NCBI GenBank assembly: GCA_046328035.1
Contig: JAXLXI010000005.1
Span: forward strand, 1 to 64,000
Direction: 5' to 3'
DNA from: JBGASG01 sp046328035
GTDB lineage: Bacteria; Cyanobacteriota; Vampirovibrionia; Obscuribacterales; Obscuribacteraceae
DNA length: 64,000 nucleotides
The notes beneath the pieces were generated by a model, which saw nothing but the letters and a program-made list of their open reading frames with translations, did not search any database and had not been told where the DNA came from. A program made the translations under genes and the position numbers. Shown piece after piece: positions 37,640 through 46,493 of this stretch; the stretch's first letter is position 1; every line of letters begins with the position of its first letter.

Positions 37640-38193
37640 AAATTAGCCGTCGGTCGATTGTTCTATCTGGAGCCGCAGCATTACTCGCAGTGGAGTCAGG
37701 CGAGAGCACAACTGCTGCTGCCGACAAGAAACTTTGGGAGCATCTCGATCACGAAAGGTTCATGCGTCTGGCGATTGAGCAGGCGATGAAAGTACCGAAG
37801 TGCCCTTTCGGCTCTGTCATCGTAAACATCAAAACCAACAAAGTGGTGGCAGAAGGCTGGGTGCGCATCGAGAAAAATCCCATCTGGCATGGCGAGATGA
37901 CAGCGATCGGCAACTGCCCGGATGGCGACAGCGGATTCGACTGGACCGAAGTGGCGCTCTACACAACCGGCGAGTCATGCCCGATGTGTCAGGCAGCCAT
38001 TGTCTGGACGAAGATGCCGCTGGTTGTTTATGGAAGTTCGATGCCATTCCTCCAAACTTGTGACTTCGGACAAATCGACATCAGATCACAAGCCGTGGTT
38101 GACGCATCCCACTACGGCAAGTGCGCGATCGTCGGCGGCGTCCTGGAATCCGAATGCAACGAACTCTTCAAGCGCGCCAAAGCCATGAGTTAG
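37636..38193 (+). CDS. Exported cytidine/nucleoside deaminase-family protein with Tat-like signal
   Basis: The 185-residue protein starts with a twin-arginine-like leader (SRRSIVLSGAAALLAV, about 4-19) and has a cytidine/guanine deaminase-type zinc site: IWHGEMTA (His85, catalytic Glu87) and TGESCPMCQAA (Cys115 and Cys118). The length and order fit the nucleoside/guanine deaminase family, which hydrolyses an exocyclic amine of a nucleobase or nucleoside. An export signal is unusual since most members are cytoplasmic; export of a folded zinc enzyme by Tat would make sense. It overlaps the lipoprotein gene upstream by four bases. The actual base or nucleoside substrate cannot be inferred. Confidence 0.78.
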   Translation: MKISRRSIVLSGAAALLAVESGESTTAAADKKLWEHLDHERFMRLAIEQAMKVPKCPFGSVIVNIKTNKVVAEGWVRIEKNPIWHGEMTAIGNCPDGDSGFDWTEVALYTTGESCPMCQAAIVWTKMPLVVYGSSMPFLQTCDFGQIDIRSQAVVDASHYGKCAIVGGVLESECNELFKRAKAMS

Positions 38194-38321
38194 CGAAATG
38201 CGGTGATCAGCTGGAGTGAGAACTTGGTAAGATTGTCAATTGGCGCGGACCCGCTCCTAGCCAAGAGAAACAATCCCCGTCCACATCCCAGTCAGCCATA
38301 GCTTTTATAGAAGAGGCGATC

Positions 38322-39311
38322 ATGAGCAAAACACTGCTTGAGCAACTCCGTGAGATGACCGTAGTCGTCGCCGACACCGGTGACTTCGAGTCTATCGCCA
38401 AATACAAACCTCAAGACAGCACGACCAATCCCTCGCTGCTGCTGGCTTCCGCGAGCATGGACACATACTCGGGTCTGGTTGACGAAGTTATCAAGCACGC
38501 CAGGGAAGAGCTTGGCAAATCAGCCGACGACAAAGCCGTGGCTAACCTGGCATTCAAACATCTGGCTGTCGCCTTCGGTGAGAAGATACTCGGAATAGTC
38601 AAGGGTCGCGTCTCCACCGAAGTCGACGCGCGACTCTCCTACGACACCGCCAAGACTGTCGAGCAAGCCCGCGAGATTATCGCGCTCTACGAAAAGGACG
38701 GTTTCTCGCGCGAACGCATCTTGATCAAAATCGCCTCCACATGGGAAGGCATCAAGGCTGCCGAGCAACTCGAAAAAGAAGGCATCCATTGCAACATGAC
38801 CTTGCTGTTCGGCATGCACCAGGCGGTCGCCTGCGCCGAAGCGCATGTGACGTTGATCTCGCCATTCGTCGGTCGCATTCTCGACTGGTACAAGGCGAGC
38901 ACCGGCAAAGATTACAAAGGCGCCGAAGATCCAGGCGTGCAATCGGTGACGTCGATCTACAACTACTACAAGAAGTTCGACTACAAGACTGTCGTCATGG
39001 GCGCCAGCTTCCGCAACATGACTGAAATCACCGAACTCGCCGGCTGCGACCTGCTGACCATTTCACCTAAACTGCTCGGCGAACTTGATGCCGCCAGTGG
39101 TGACCTGCCGCGCAAGCTCGATCCGGAAAAAGCGAAAGCCATGAACATCGAGCGCATCACGATCGACAAAGCGAAGTTCGACGAAATGCATGCCGCCGAC
39201 AAGATGGCTAACGACAAACTGAAGGAAGGCATCGAGAGTTTCTCGAAAGCGCTCGAAGACCTGGAGCAGTTTCTCACCAAACGCGTCAGCGCCGTCGGCG
39301 CCCAGCGCTAG
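38322..39311 (+). CDS. tal: Transaldolase, TalB type
   Basis: The 329-residue enzyme has the whole transaldolase pattern: N-terminal DSTTNPSLLLASASM, the Schiff-base lysine in RILIKIASTWEGI (Lys136, equivalent to Lys132 of E. coli TalB), NMTLLFGMHQAVACAEA and LISPFVGRILDW, then ASFRNMTEITELAGCDLLTI. It transfers a dihydroxyacetone unit between sedoheptulose-7-phosphate and glyceraldehyde-3-phosphate in the pentose phosphate pathway. GAGG precedes the ATG at 38322. Its length fits the 316-335 range of the TalB subfamily. It stands alone between the deaminase gene and a convergent small-gene cluster, with no visible link to either. Confidence 0.95.
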   Translation: MSKTLLEQLREMTVVVADTGDFESIAKYKPQDSTTNPSLLLASASMDTYSGLVDEVIKHAREELGKSADDKAVANLAFKHLAVAFGEKILGIVKGRVSTEVDARLSYDTAKTVEQAREIIALYEKDGFSRERILIKIASTWEGIKAAEQLEKEGIHCNMTLLFGMHQAVACAEAHVTLISPFVGRILDWYKASTGKDYKGAEDPGVQSVTSIYNYYKKFDYKTVVMGASFRNMTEITELAGCDLLTISPKLLGELDAASGDLPRKLDPEKAKAMNIERITIDKAKFDEMHAADKMANDKLKEGIESFSKALEDLEQFLTKRVSAVGAQR

Positions 39312-39341
39312 GACAGGCACCAGCACTACACGCACACGGCA

Positions 39342-39545
39342 CTAGGATCTCCAGAGATAGTCCCAGAGTCGTTTGAGAACCCCTCGGTTTTCGCCGGTCT
39401 GGTTCTGCGAATGCGAAGCGGGTTTACGTGCATACGGGTTGTACGGTGGTTTCGGAAACAATCCGATCACTTCCTTGAGCTTCGCGTGTTCGAATGCACC
39501 TAGATTGAGTTGGGCAACTAATTGATAGTTGTCCTTATCTATGAT
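39342..39545 (-). CDS. Small protein of 66-67 residues with a non-canonical start codon
   Basis: A clean open frame (DKDNYQLVAQLNLGAFEH at the start, LWDYLWRS at the end) follows a strong ribosome site AAAGGAGGT. In frame, the codons after that site are ATC (39545) and ATA (39542); there is no ATG, GTG or TTG in position. Start by ATC/ATA, as known for infC-type genes, or a substitution in the sequence would explain it. The upstream 112-residue gene stops inside the first codons (TAA at 39537-39535), so the two are overlapped and likely coupled. Function unknown; the proline/tyrosine-rich middle (FPKPPYNPYARK) is distinctive. Confidence 0.45.
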   Translation of the reverse strand: MIDKDNYQLVAQLNLGAFEHAKLKEVIGLFPKPPYNPYARKPASHSQNQTGENRGVLKRLWDYLWRS

Positions 39546-39873
39546 CGGGCACCTCCTTTAGTGGCATCCGATCGCCAGGGTTGTCCTTCCACTCCTTGGC
39601 TGTTGGCGAGTTGATTCGTTCTTCTGCAGTAGGAACTGGTATGCCCAATTCGACAAGCTGCTCAAGTGTCAATTGGTCAGAGCGCCCGTTTCGATAGACT
39701 TCCTGGTGATGACGATCCCACGCGGAGTGCCCGGTTGGAATAAAGTCCCAACCGGGTCCTTCCGAACCTTTTAGTTTTTGGCGGTAGACAAAAACACCGC
39801 CCATTCCAGACTCACCGTAGAAAGCAAGAATCTGCCCGCTGAGAGTTTCATGATATTCGAATATTTCTTCCAT
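39535..39873 (-). CDS. Hypothetical protein, 112 residues
   Basis: The frame encodes a soluble, acidic protein (start MEEIFEYHETLSGQ, later PGWDFIPTGHSAWDRHHQEV) with no family I recognise. Its gene lies 34 bases after the stop of the 293-residue helical protein gene and overlaps the next small frame. No signal peptide or membrane segment is visible. The three genes may be one transcription unit; the tryptophan/histidine-rich middle could be a binding surface, but nothing supports a specific role. Confidence 0.55.
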   Translation of the reverse strand: MEEIFEYHETLSGQILAFYGESGMGGVFVYRQKLKGSEGPGWDFIPTGHSAWDRHHQEVYRNGRSDQLTLEQLVELGIPVPTAEERINSPTAKEWKDNPGDRMPLKEVPDHR

Positions 39874-39907
39874 AGTTCAGACCTGTGCGGTACTGCCTAT
39901 GGATATT

Positions 39908-40789
39908 CTAGCTTCTCGGAATAATCCGCAACTCCTTGTCTTTCCTGTATTGCGGGAAGTACTCTTCGGGTCTGACGTTGTGCGCTCGCAAGACGTTCAG
40001 GAAACTAGGGCTATTATTCAGTCCGGCTTGCAGTGCAATGTTCTGGACTGCGCGATAGAGCGGGTTGCCCGGTTGGAATGGTTCGTTGCTGCTGTTGATT
40101 GCGTTGCTGAGCGCCGTTTCCACTCGCTCTCTGTCACCGTTGGCGCCGCGCATGTTCAGAAACTGGGCAAGCGCCAGCCGAGACTGGGTGGGTCCATCAG
40201 CTATTCGCTGCAGATGTTCCACCGCACCAGCTGTCTTTAAATGAGCAGTCCACGCGTCATGAGAAGCTTGCAATTGATCGAAAATCTGTGGATGGTGTTT
40301 GCTGAGATACCGATTCAATTCGGCGCCACCATCCTTGATGGTCATCAGATAGCGAACATGCTCTTGTTCTCCCGCGGGAAGGTTGTTGACGGAGGTCTCG
40401 AATGTCGCTCGCGTTCTGGCTGCCTGGTTGGCTGCCTGCCTGTCTTCGAACTGCGCGAGTGCCAGGTCTCTCAACACATTAGGATGATTCTTGAACGCGA
40501 GGTCGGCCGCAACTACGCCGCTGGTAAGTTCTCGTTCCCAGCGGGGATCGTTCAATACATTGCGAGCTGCCTGCCGCTCAGCCTGGCTGATACTGTCTTG
40601 CAACTGACCGATGGTATCGGGGTTGGCGGCAACGCCGTCTACTTTGATCTTCTCCCCCGCTGCCTCAGCCGGCTTATTGTTTTTGCTGCTATCAGTAGGT
40701 GCAGGTCTGCCCCAGGCCGCCACCGCGGCGCCTTCTACTCCCGTAAGTGTCAGCCCCGGTGCGCCTTCTGAATTCAATTCATCAAACAT
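39908..40789 (-). CDS. Helical hypothetical protein, 293 residues
   Basis: The soluble protein has a flexible acidic N-terminus (MFDELNSEGAPG) and about 10 predicted helices rich in Ala, Gln and Arg (for example DSISQAERQAARNVLNDPRW and AVEHLQRIADGPTQSRLALA). No known domain or signal is visible. Genes for a 112-residue protein and a 66-residue protein follow on the same strand. Its start, 328 bases from the clostripain gene start, is divergent from it, so a shared control region is likely. The short acidic start resembles that of the large repeat proteins in this window, but there is no DG repeat here. Confidence 0.6.
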   Translation of the reverse strand: MFDELNSEGAPGLTLTGVEGAAVAAWGRPAPTDSSKNNKPAEAAGEKIKVDGVAANPDTIGQLQDSISQAERQAARNVLNDPRWERELTSGVVAADLAFKNHPNVLRDLALAQFEDRQAANQAARTRATFETSVNNLPAGEQEHVRYLMTIKDGGAELNRYLSKHHPQIFDQLQASHDAWTAHLKTAGAVEHLQRIADGPTQSRLALAQFLNMRGANGDRERVETALSNAINSSNEPFQPGNPLYRAVQNIALQAGLNNSPSFLNVLRAHNVRPEEYFPQYRKDKELRIIPRS

Positions 40790-41117
40790 AATTCGTCTCC
40801 TGGTGCGTGTGCGATAAAACCTGCTGGCAAGCCGATGTTAGATGCAGATGCAATCGACCACAATGCGCAAGTCTTCTCATCGCACTGTATGTGGTGTCGG
40901 TGACGCTCGTGCAAAGAAACTATCCGCACTGTGTGATTGCACACAAAGCACCTGATGAATTGTGCAGAGACACTCGTGTGCAGCACCGTTCGTTGACTTT
41001 TCGAGCCAATCGGTGTCGAAGAATTTTCGGCATCGTGTAGAAAAACAACGCAGGGAACATTCAGTGACTCGACTCAAAGAGCCGAGTTCTTACTTATGCT
41101 CATGCGAGGCAATTACT
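40790..41117. other. Divergent intergenic region
   Basis: This 328-base stretch separates the minus-strand helical-protein gene from the plus-strand clostripain gene and should hold both promoters. I see only a short symmetry GTGTG-ATTG-CACAC at 40931-40944 and no gene. Confidence 0.4.
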
Positions 41118-42605
41118 ATGCGCAATGTTGAAGACTTTCGTTTTGGAACGAATACAGATATCGATGTTTCACTTCAGACGGCAACCAATTTTTCCGATGA
41201 GTACATGAAACAACTCACCCTCGCCGACACCGCATCTATTGGATATCGCGCAGGTGAAGCAGCGCGGGCTGCATTAAAGCTTTTCGATGGTGACAAACCG
41301 CTTGAGGTCGGTGGTGCACCGCGGGAACACCCGAGGCAAGACTGGGTAATTGCGATGAACCTGGCCGCCGACTTCGGCAACGAATGCACGATCGAAAAGC
41401 GCACCAAAAAGCTGCAGGAACTGGCAGCCGACACCAGGGGCACACCGGTGACAATCGTGGTGCAGTTTGCGGTCAAACAAAAGGACGGAGCATGCAAGCT
41501 CGAACGGTTTGCGCTCAACGGCGGAAAGGTGGTCAAACTCGAGTCACCCGGCAGATCGGGAGGATACGCGTCAGATGTGGAGCAACTGCTCAAATTTACC
41601 AGCCAGAATTATCAGACAAGAAACCTCGGTCTGATCCTCGACTCGCACGGCACCGGCAACGGTGGCATGCAAGGTGACACCGGCAGCCTGACTTTGACGG
41701 AACTCAGAGATAGCGTGACCCGAGGACTGCGAAACAGCGGTCATGACAAGCTGGATTTGCTGCAGTTCAATGCCTGCTTGATGGGACAGAACGGCGTGCT
41801 GGAATCCACGCAATCGATAGCCAGACACATCGTGGCATCGGCGGAGCCGGAAGGCACCGGTGCTCAAGGACGCGACTTCGACAACCGAGTTTTCAGAGAG
41901 CTTTTGAGAAACCCCTCGATGACCGCCGGCGACCTTGCCGATGTCGGGATCAGACAGGCCAGAGATATGGCGCGCGACTTTCCAACGCTCGCGCACTTCG
42001 ACATGGAAAAGTACGGCAAGTTCCGCGAGTCGCTGGATGCTTTCGGCGAGAGGATGGCTAAGCTCTGCAAAGACCCCGCCCAACTCGCAGTGATCCAGAA
42101 CATCATCAGAGAAACATTTGCTTATGGTGGCGGATCGATCAAATTCCTGAATCTGTTTTTGGGTGGTGGCAAAGACAAACCCTTCCTCGGCAAGCCCGAC
42201 TTCATCAAGCCTCCATCAGGCAGTGACTGGGGTTTTCAGGGCATCGGCGGCTCGGGATTTCGTGCTGAGAGCGGACGACGCGATGTGAAAGACTTCGTCG
42301 CCAGAGTTCTGTTGGCGATCGCCAAAGGACAACTGAAGGATGAAGACGGCTCACTCGAGAAAGCAGCGAAGAATCTCTTGATTGACGGCACCGCGCTCGT
42401 CAAGTCATTTTTTGCCGACGGCAAAGAGCGCATGAACACCGGCGGACTGAGCGCGTTTCTGCCGACCAGCGCGACCGATGACGGCTTCGGCGATCCCATG
42501 CCATCGAACACGGGAGGCTGGCGCCAATTTCAGCAATCACTGCGGAACAGCGTAAGTCCGGCATCGCGTTTCGACGGAACACTCAAGAAAACGAAGATCT
42601 CGTGA
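41118..42605 (+). CDS. Clostripain-family (C11) cysteine peptidase
   Basis: With the ATG at 41118 (GAGG upstream, preferred to the earlier frame start at 40962) the protein has 495 residues. It carries the clan CD dyad: His in LILDSHGTGNGGMQGD (His177) and Cys in LLQFNACLMGQNGV (Cys220), the arrangement of clostripain-type C11 peptidases, which cut after basic residues. Unlike typical clostripains it has no signal peptide and no obvious pro-peptide, so it is likely cytoplasmic or exported by another route. The C-terminal half is helical with LAKLCKDPAQLA-like stretches and a linker rich in Gly. It is divergent from the helical-protein gene. Activation, if by cleavage, is not visible. Confidence 0.8.
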   Translation: MRNVEDFRFGTNTDIDVSLQTATNFSDEYMKQLTLADTASIGYRAGEAARAALKLFDGDKPLEVGGAPREHPRQDWVIAMNLAADFGNECTIEKRTKKLQELAADTRGTPVTIVVQFAVKQKDGACKLERFALNGGKVVKLESPGRSGGYASDVEQLLKFTSQNYQTRNLGLILDSHGTGNGGMQGDTGSLTLTELRDSVTRGLRNSGHDKLDLLQFNACLMGQNGVLESTQSIARHIVASAEPEGTGAQGRDFDNRVFRELLRNPSMTAGDLADVGIRQARDMARDFPTLAHFDMEKYGKFRESLDAFGERMAKLCKDPAQLAVIQNIIRETFAYGGGSIKFLNLFLGGGKDKPFLGKPDFIKPPSGSDWGFQGIGGSGFRAESGRRDVKDFVARVLLAIAKGQLKDEDGSLEKAAKNLLIDGTALVKSFFADGKERMNTGGLSAFLPTSATDDGFGDPMPSNTGGWRQFQQSLRNSVSPASRFDGTLKKTKIS

Positions 42606-42632
42606 AATAGAGGTGCAGCGCCGAGCGCCAGG

Positions 42633-43586
42633 TTACATGCCGCCCGGCGGCACGTTCGGGGATCCTAAGTCGAAGCCGCCGCCGGGACCGCCGCTATAGC
42701 CGCCCATCAGACTTTCGATGCGCACCGGCTCGACCTTATCGAAAGCGCCGCTGTCGATCCATTGATGGTCGTCCGGCGCGATGCCGCGCACGATCGCCAC
42801 CGCGCACGGTGCGTCATGAGACACGCCTTGCGCGATGTTTCCGAGAATCAGTTTTTGCAAGCCGGTACGTCCGTGCGAACCCATGACGATCAGGTCTGCA
42901 TAATACTTGTGCGCCAGGTCGAGTATTGCCTGCTTGGGCGCACCGACCACAGCCTCGACCACGACGTTGTTCGTTTTCAGGATTTGCGCCAAATATGCAC
43001 CCCGCTGGTGGATGCTCTGTTCGACCTGGCGCATATCGGTGTTCTCCTCGACTGCAGCGGCGACGATAAAGCGACACTCAGCTCTCCATTGAAGGTTGGC
43101 GAGCCAGCGCACCGCGATATCAGAGAAGATGGAATTGTCGATCGGGATCAGAATATTCCGAAAACCAGGCGATGCTTCGCGCGCCAGACAGCAAGGCGTC
43201 TTGGCGATGATCACCGGACAGTGTGCGCTATTCAATACCGCCTGACTGACACTGCCGATCAGCAGGCGTTCCAGAGTGTTCTTGCAGTTGGAGCCGAGCA
43301 CAATCATATCGGCTTCAATCTGCGCAGCGGTTTCTATAATCGCTTCTTTGGGCTCGCCCACAACCGGAAGATACGAAACCTGGCAGTACGTGAGCGCGTC
43401 ATGAAGCGCCACCGCTAGTTCCTCGATCTCGCAAGCGACGGCTTCCGCGTCGGGCGCTGCTGCGGCAGTTTCTCCCCGCACAGTCATGATGTGTATCTCG
43501 GTGCCCTCGAACCAATGCATCTTGATGAGAGCGTCAACGATTGCCTGCGAGCTGGGTTTTTGGTCGATTGCCACCAATACTTTCAT
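42633..43586 (-). CDS. Universal stress protein with two USP domains
   Basis: From the ATG at 43586 (preceded by GAGGT) the protein has 317 residues and two UspA-like domains. The first begins MKVLVAIDQKPSSQ and ends with IVLGSNCKNTLERLLIGSVSQAVLNSA; the second begins ILIPIDNSIFSD and contains IVMGSHGRTGLQKLILGNIA, a full ATP-binding G-x2-G-x9-G(S/T) type motif; the first copy is more divergent. A glycine-rich tail (MGGYSGGPGGGFDLG) ends the protein. Tandem Usp proteins act in stress or redox responses and often bind nucleotides. The gene is convergent with the clostripain gene. No regulator is adjacent. Confidence 0.88.
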   Translation of the reverse strand: MKVLVAIDQKPSSQAIVDALIKMHWFEGTEIHIMTVRGETAAAAPDAEAVACEIEELAVALHDALTYCQVSYLPVVGEPKEAIIETAAQIEADMIVLGSNCKNTLERLLIGSVSQAVLNSAHCPVIIAKTPCCLAREASPGFRNILIPIDNSIFSDIAVRWLANLQWRAECRFIVAAAVEENTDMRQVEQSIHQRGAYLAQILKTNNVVVEAVVGAPKQAILDLAHKYYADLIVMGSHGRTGLQKLILGNIAQGVSHDAPCAVAIVRGIAPDDHQWIDSGAFDKVEPVRIESLMGGYSGGPGGGFDLGSPNVPPGGM

Positions 43587-43932
43587 CGCTACCTCAAGGT
43601 AAGTGCGCCAGGGCCGGAACGAACCCCAATCTGCCCAGCCAGATGGACAGGACAGATCATAAGGTCGAACCGCCACACTTGTCAGTAGAAACGGCTGCCT
43701 TTTGTCGTATCGTTACTAAAAGCGCTGAACATTAAACCCGGGCCAAATCCAGGCTTTTCCCGAGTGACTGTAGCCCTGCCTCCGTTTAATCTACTGGAAG
43801 AAAATCCGACCCCGCCCAAAATTACTAGGTCTAAAAGCCCAAAAGCCTCATCACTGCAATGCTGCAGGGATCTACCCCTGCTTAAGCCTGTGGTTTATCG
43901 GGCACAACAATAATAGCTCTCCGGTAAGTGTC
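43587..43932. other. Intergenic region between divergent genes
   Basis: This 346-base stretch separates the stress-protein gene from the LysM/papain-like gene. I see no open frame, RNA gene or clear promoter; an inverted pair CTGCA-ATGC-TGCAG lies near 43856-43869. Confidence 0.35.
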
Positions 43933-46473
43933 ATGGTTGACGAGAAAGCTGAGCGTACCGAACAACAGGCCCAGACTCTGGGCCCGTCAACAGATGTAGC
44001 CGCCATCAACGACGAAGCCTTCTCGTTGATGAAGGAGCACTCTCTGCAGACGGTTGGTGGCGACGACACCAAGATCGGCTACATGTTGATGGGCGGAACC
44101 GAGGAGTTCAAAAGCCTCTACGGCACTGGCACGGCGTTCAAAGACCAGACGTCTACCATCATATCCACCAACGGCGGCACCGAGCTGGGCGCCGGGATAA
44201 GCCAGGTCTACAAACTCGCCAGCGAAGACAATCTCGGCGCCTATAACGCTTTCGGCGGCGATGTGAATTCGATGACCAGCAGCAGCATGGCCATCTCCGA
44301 TGTTTCGGCGAACTCACTGAAGTTCGGCAATCTGCTCAAAGAAAACTCCAAAACGGCGGTCGCCGAGTCGGAACGCGAGATAAAGAAGAATGACACCCTC
44401 GAAGGAATCGCGCGCAAGGTGCTCGGTAAGGATGCCTCTCCCAAAGAAGTAGCCGATCTCGCTGAACTGATGAAGCAGATCAACGGCATCGAAAACGAGC
44501 GCAAAATTCAGCCCGGGGATAAAGTACAGATCCCCGGCAGAAACACTGACGGCAGCTACTACTTCCAAAACCCGGACAACTCGGACGAGAAGATCACCGT
44601 CTGGCGCGGTGGTGTCAGAGTCGAGAACAAAGACGGCACCGGATACGAGCGGCAACAGGAAAAGGACGGCACCATCAAAGGCAAAGGCTGGGGTCCCAAG
44701 CCTGAAGACAATTACACCTACGAGCGCTCAAAAGACGGCACGGAAGTTGTAACCGACCAGAAGGGCAACAAGACCACCACCAATCCCGATGGCAGCACAC
44801 GCGTCGACAACGTCGATGGCACAGGCTACACGCGCGACGCCAAAGGCAACGAAAATCACTGGGGTCCGAAGCCGGAGGACAACTACACCAGAGATAAAGA
44901 TGCGAAGCGTTATACCGACAGAGACGGCAACTTCGTCTCCGAATTCAACGATGGCACCAGGGGCGTAACCGACAAGAATGGTATCACCACGTGGACCTTC
45001 CAGAATGGCGAACAGTGCATCACTGAACCGAGTGGACGAGAAACCTGGAAGAATAAAGACGGCTCCGTCACGGTCAAAAATCCAAATGGCGGTCCCGTCG
45101 AACGCACTGAAAAAGACGGCACCAAACTCACACGCTGGCCCAACGGCGTAGAGAAACGGGAGAATCCCGACGGCACCGGCGATGTCACCACCCCTGATGG
45201 CCACGGCGGATACACAAAACAGGGCTGGGGTCCGAAGCCTGAGAATAACTACAATGAAACCTACAGTCCCACAGACGGCGTTACCAAACGAGTTGATGGC
45301 GCCGGCACCACCACGACCACCTGGGCAGACCGCACAACCAAGGTCGAAAATAAAGACGGCACCGGATATGTGCGTAAACCGGACGGCTCTGAGCACCACT
45401 GGGGCCCTGAGGCGAAGGACAATTTCGACAAGCCGGCCAACGATACCAAACAGCTTGATGCCGAGCGCCAACGGTTAAAAGAAGCTGCCGACAAGAGCGG
45501 TATGACTCCCGAGCAGCGGGACAAGTTCAACAAAGACATGGAGGCTTTCGAGAAGAGAGCCAAAGAGCAGGGACTGTCGCCTGACGAAGTGGCGAAGACC
45601 TATGCGCAGACCACGCGTCTGCTCGAAGCCACAGACGGCAAAGTGCCCAAGGATCAGCGCGAAGTGCTGGCGCAAAACATCATGCACCACGCTGCCAATC
45701 CGGAAAACGTGGACCAGGGACAGCACAACACATGCAACACCACAACCCTGGCAGAAAATCTGTTCACCAAGAATCCGTCGAAGGCCGCCGAGATGATCGC
45801 CTCCACTGCCATTACCGGCGAATGGAAAGCGCCCGACGGCAAGGTAATCAAGATCGATCCGGGCAGCCTGGTACCGGGAGCCGAAGAAATCCGCAACCCA
45901 CCAGCCAACGGCATGCGCAGTCATGCGACGCAAATACTCAACGTCGTCATGACCAACGACGCCACGCAGCGCAGAAATCCGCCCGTGTTCTACAGGCAAG
46001 AAACGCCGACAGGACCCGGCGATTCCGGTGAGCGCTTATATGATCAAAACGGCAAAATGATTACTGAAAAGGTCAAGGATCCGAACGATACCAGCAAGTA
46101 TGTGGACAAGCCGGTAAGCAGTCCCACGCTCAGCTACAGCGAGATCAACCAAATCGGCAGGCGCCTGACCGGCGAAGATAAAGTCATGCGTTTCGGCAAC
46201 GGCAGCGACGGTGGTATCACTTACAATTCCGAACAGGAAATGCGCGACAAAATCAAACAGGCGAAGGATCAAGGTAAACTACCGCTGGTGCTCGGGGTCG
46301 ATGCAAACAAACCGCCGTTCGGCAACTCACCGGAATTCGGTGCACACGTTGTGACAATCACCGGATACGATGAGAAAACCGGCAGGGTGAGAGTATCCAA
46401 TCAATGGGGCTCTCAATCCGATCAATGGGTTGACATAAAAGATCTGTACAAGAACACGAGTTCAGGAAAATAG
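43933..46473 (+). CDS. LysM/DG-repeat protein with papain-like C-terminal domain
   Basis: The 846-residue protein has an acidic, signal-less N-terminus, a LysM domain (about 146-204: KNDTLEGIARKVLGKD, IQPGDKVQIPG), and some ten DG repeats (about 205-510) in which WGPKPEDNY occurs three times. The C-terminal 300 residues contain a papain-like set: QGQHNTCNTTTLAENL (Cys601), FGAHVVTITGYDEKTG (His805) and RVSNQWG (Asn823). LysM binds peptidoglycan-type polymers, so the DG part may hold the peptidase at the cell wall. No Sec signal is present, so secretion, if any, must use another route. The partner gene starts 20 bases downstream. Whether the catalytic triad is active cannot be judged from sequence. 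Confidence 0.8.
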   Translation: MVDEKAERTEQQAQTLGPSTDVAAINDEAFSLMKEHSLQTVGGDDTKIGYMLMGGTEEFKSLYGTGTAFKDQTSTIISTNGGTELGAGISQVYKLASEDNLGAYNAFGGDVNSMTSSSMAISDVSANSLKFGNLLKENSKTAVAESEREIKKNDTLEGIARKVLGKDASPKEVADLAELMKQINGIENERKIQPGDKVQIPGRNTDGSYYFQNPDNSDEKITVWRGGVRVENKDGTGYERQQEKDGTIKGKGWGPKPEDNYTYERSKDGTEVVTDQKGNKTTTNPDGSTRVDNVDGTGYTRDAKGNENHWGPKPEDNYTRDKDAKRYTDRDGNFVSEFNDGTRGVTDKNGITTWTFQNGEQCITEPSGRETWKNKDGSVTVKNPNGGPVERTEKDGTKLTRWPNGVEKRENPDGTGDVTTPDGHGGYTKQGWGPKPENNYNETYSPTDGVTKRVDGAGTTTTTWADRTTKVENKDGTGYVRKPDGSEHHWGPEAKDNFDKPANDTKQLDAERQRLKEAADKSGMTPEQRDKFNKDMEAFEKRAKEQGLSPDEVAKTYAQTTRLLEATDGKVPKDQREVLAQNIMHHAANPENVDQGQHNTCNTTTLAENLFTKNPSKAAEMIASTAITGEWKAPDGKVIKIDPGSLVPGAEEIRNPPANGMRSHATQILNVVMTNDATQRRNPPVFYRQETPTGPGDSGERLYDQNGKMITEKVKDPNDTSKYVDKPVSSPTLSYSEINQIGRRLTGEDKVMRFGNGSDGGITYNSEQEMRDKIKQAKDQGKLPLVLGVDANKPPFGNSPEFGAHVVTITGYDEKTGRVRVSNQWGSQSDQWVDIKDLYKNTSSGK

Positions 46474-46493
46474 TTAGTAGGTTAGGGATTGAG

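Noticed and set aside
40931..40944. GTGTGATTGCACAC considered as a CRP-type site
   Set aside because: It lacks the TGTGA-N6-TCACA spacing and is short, so it is kept only as a symmetry in the intergenic region.
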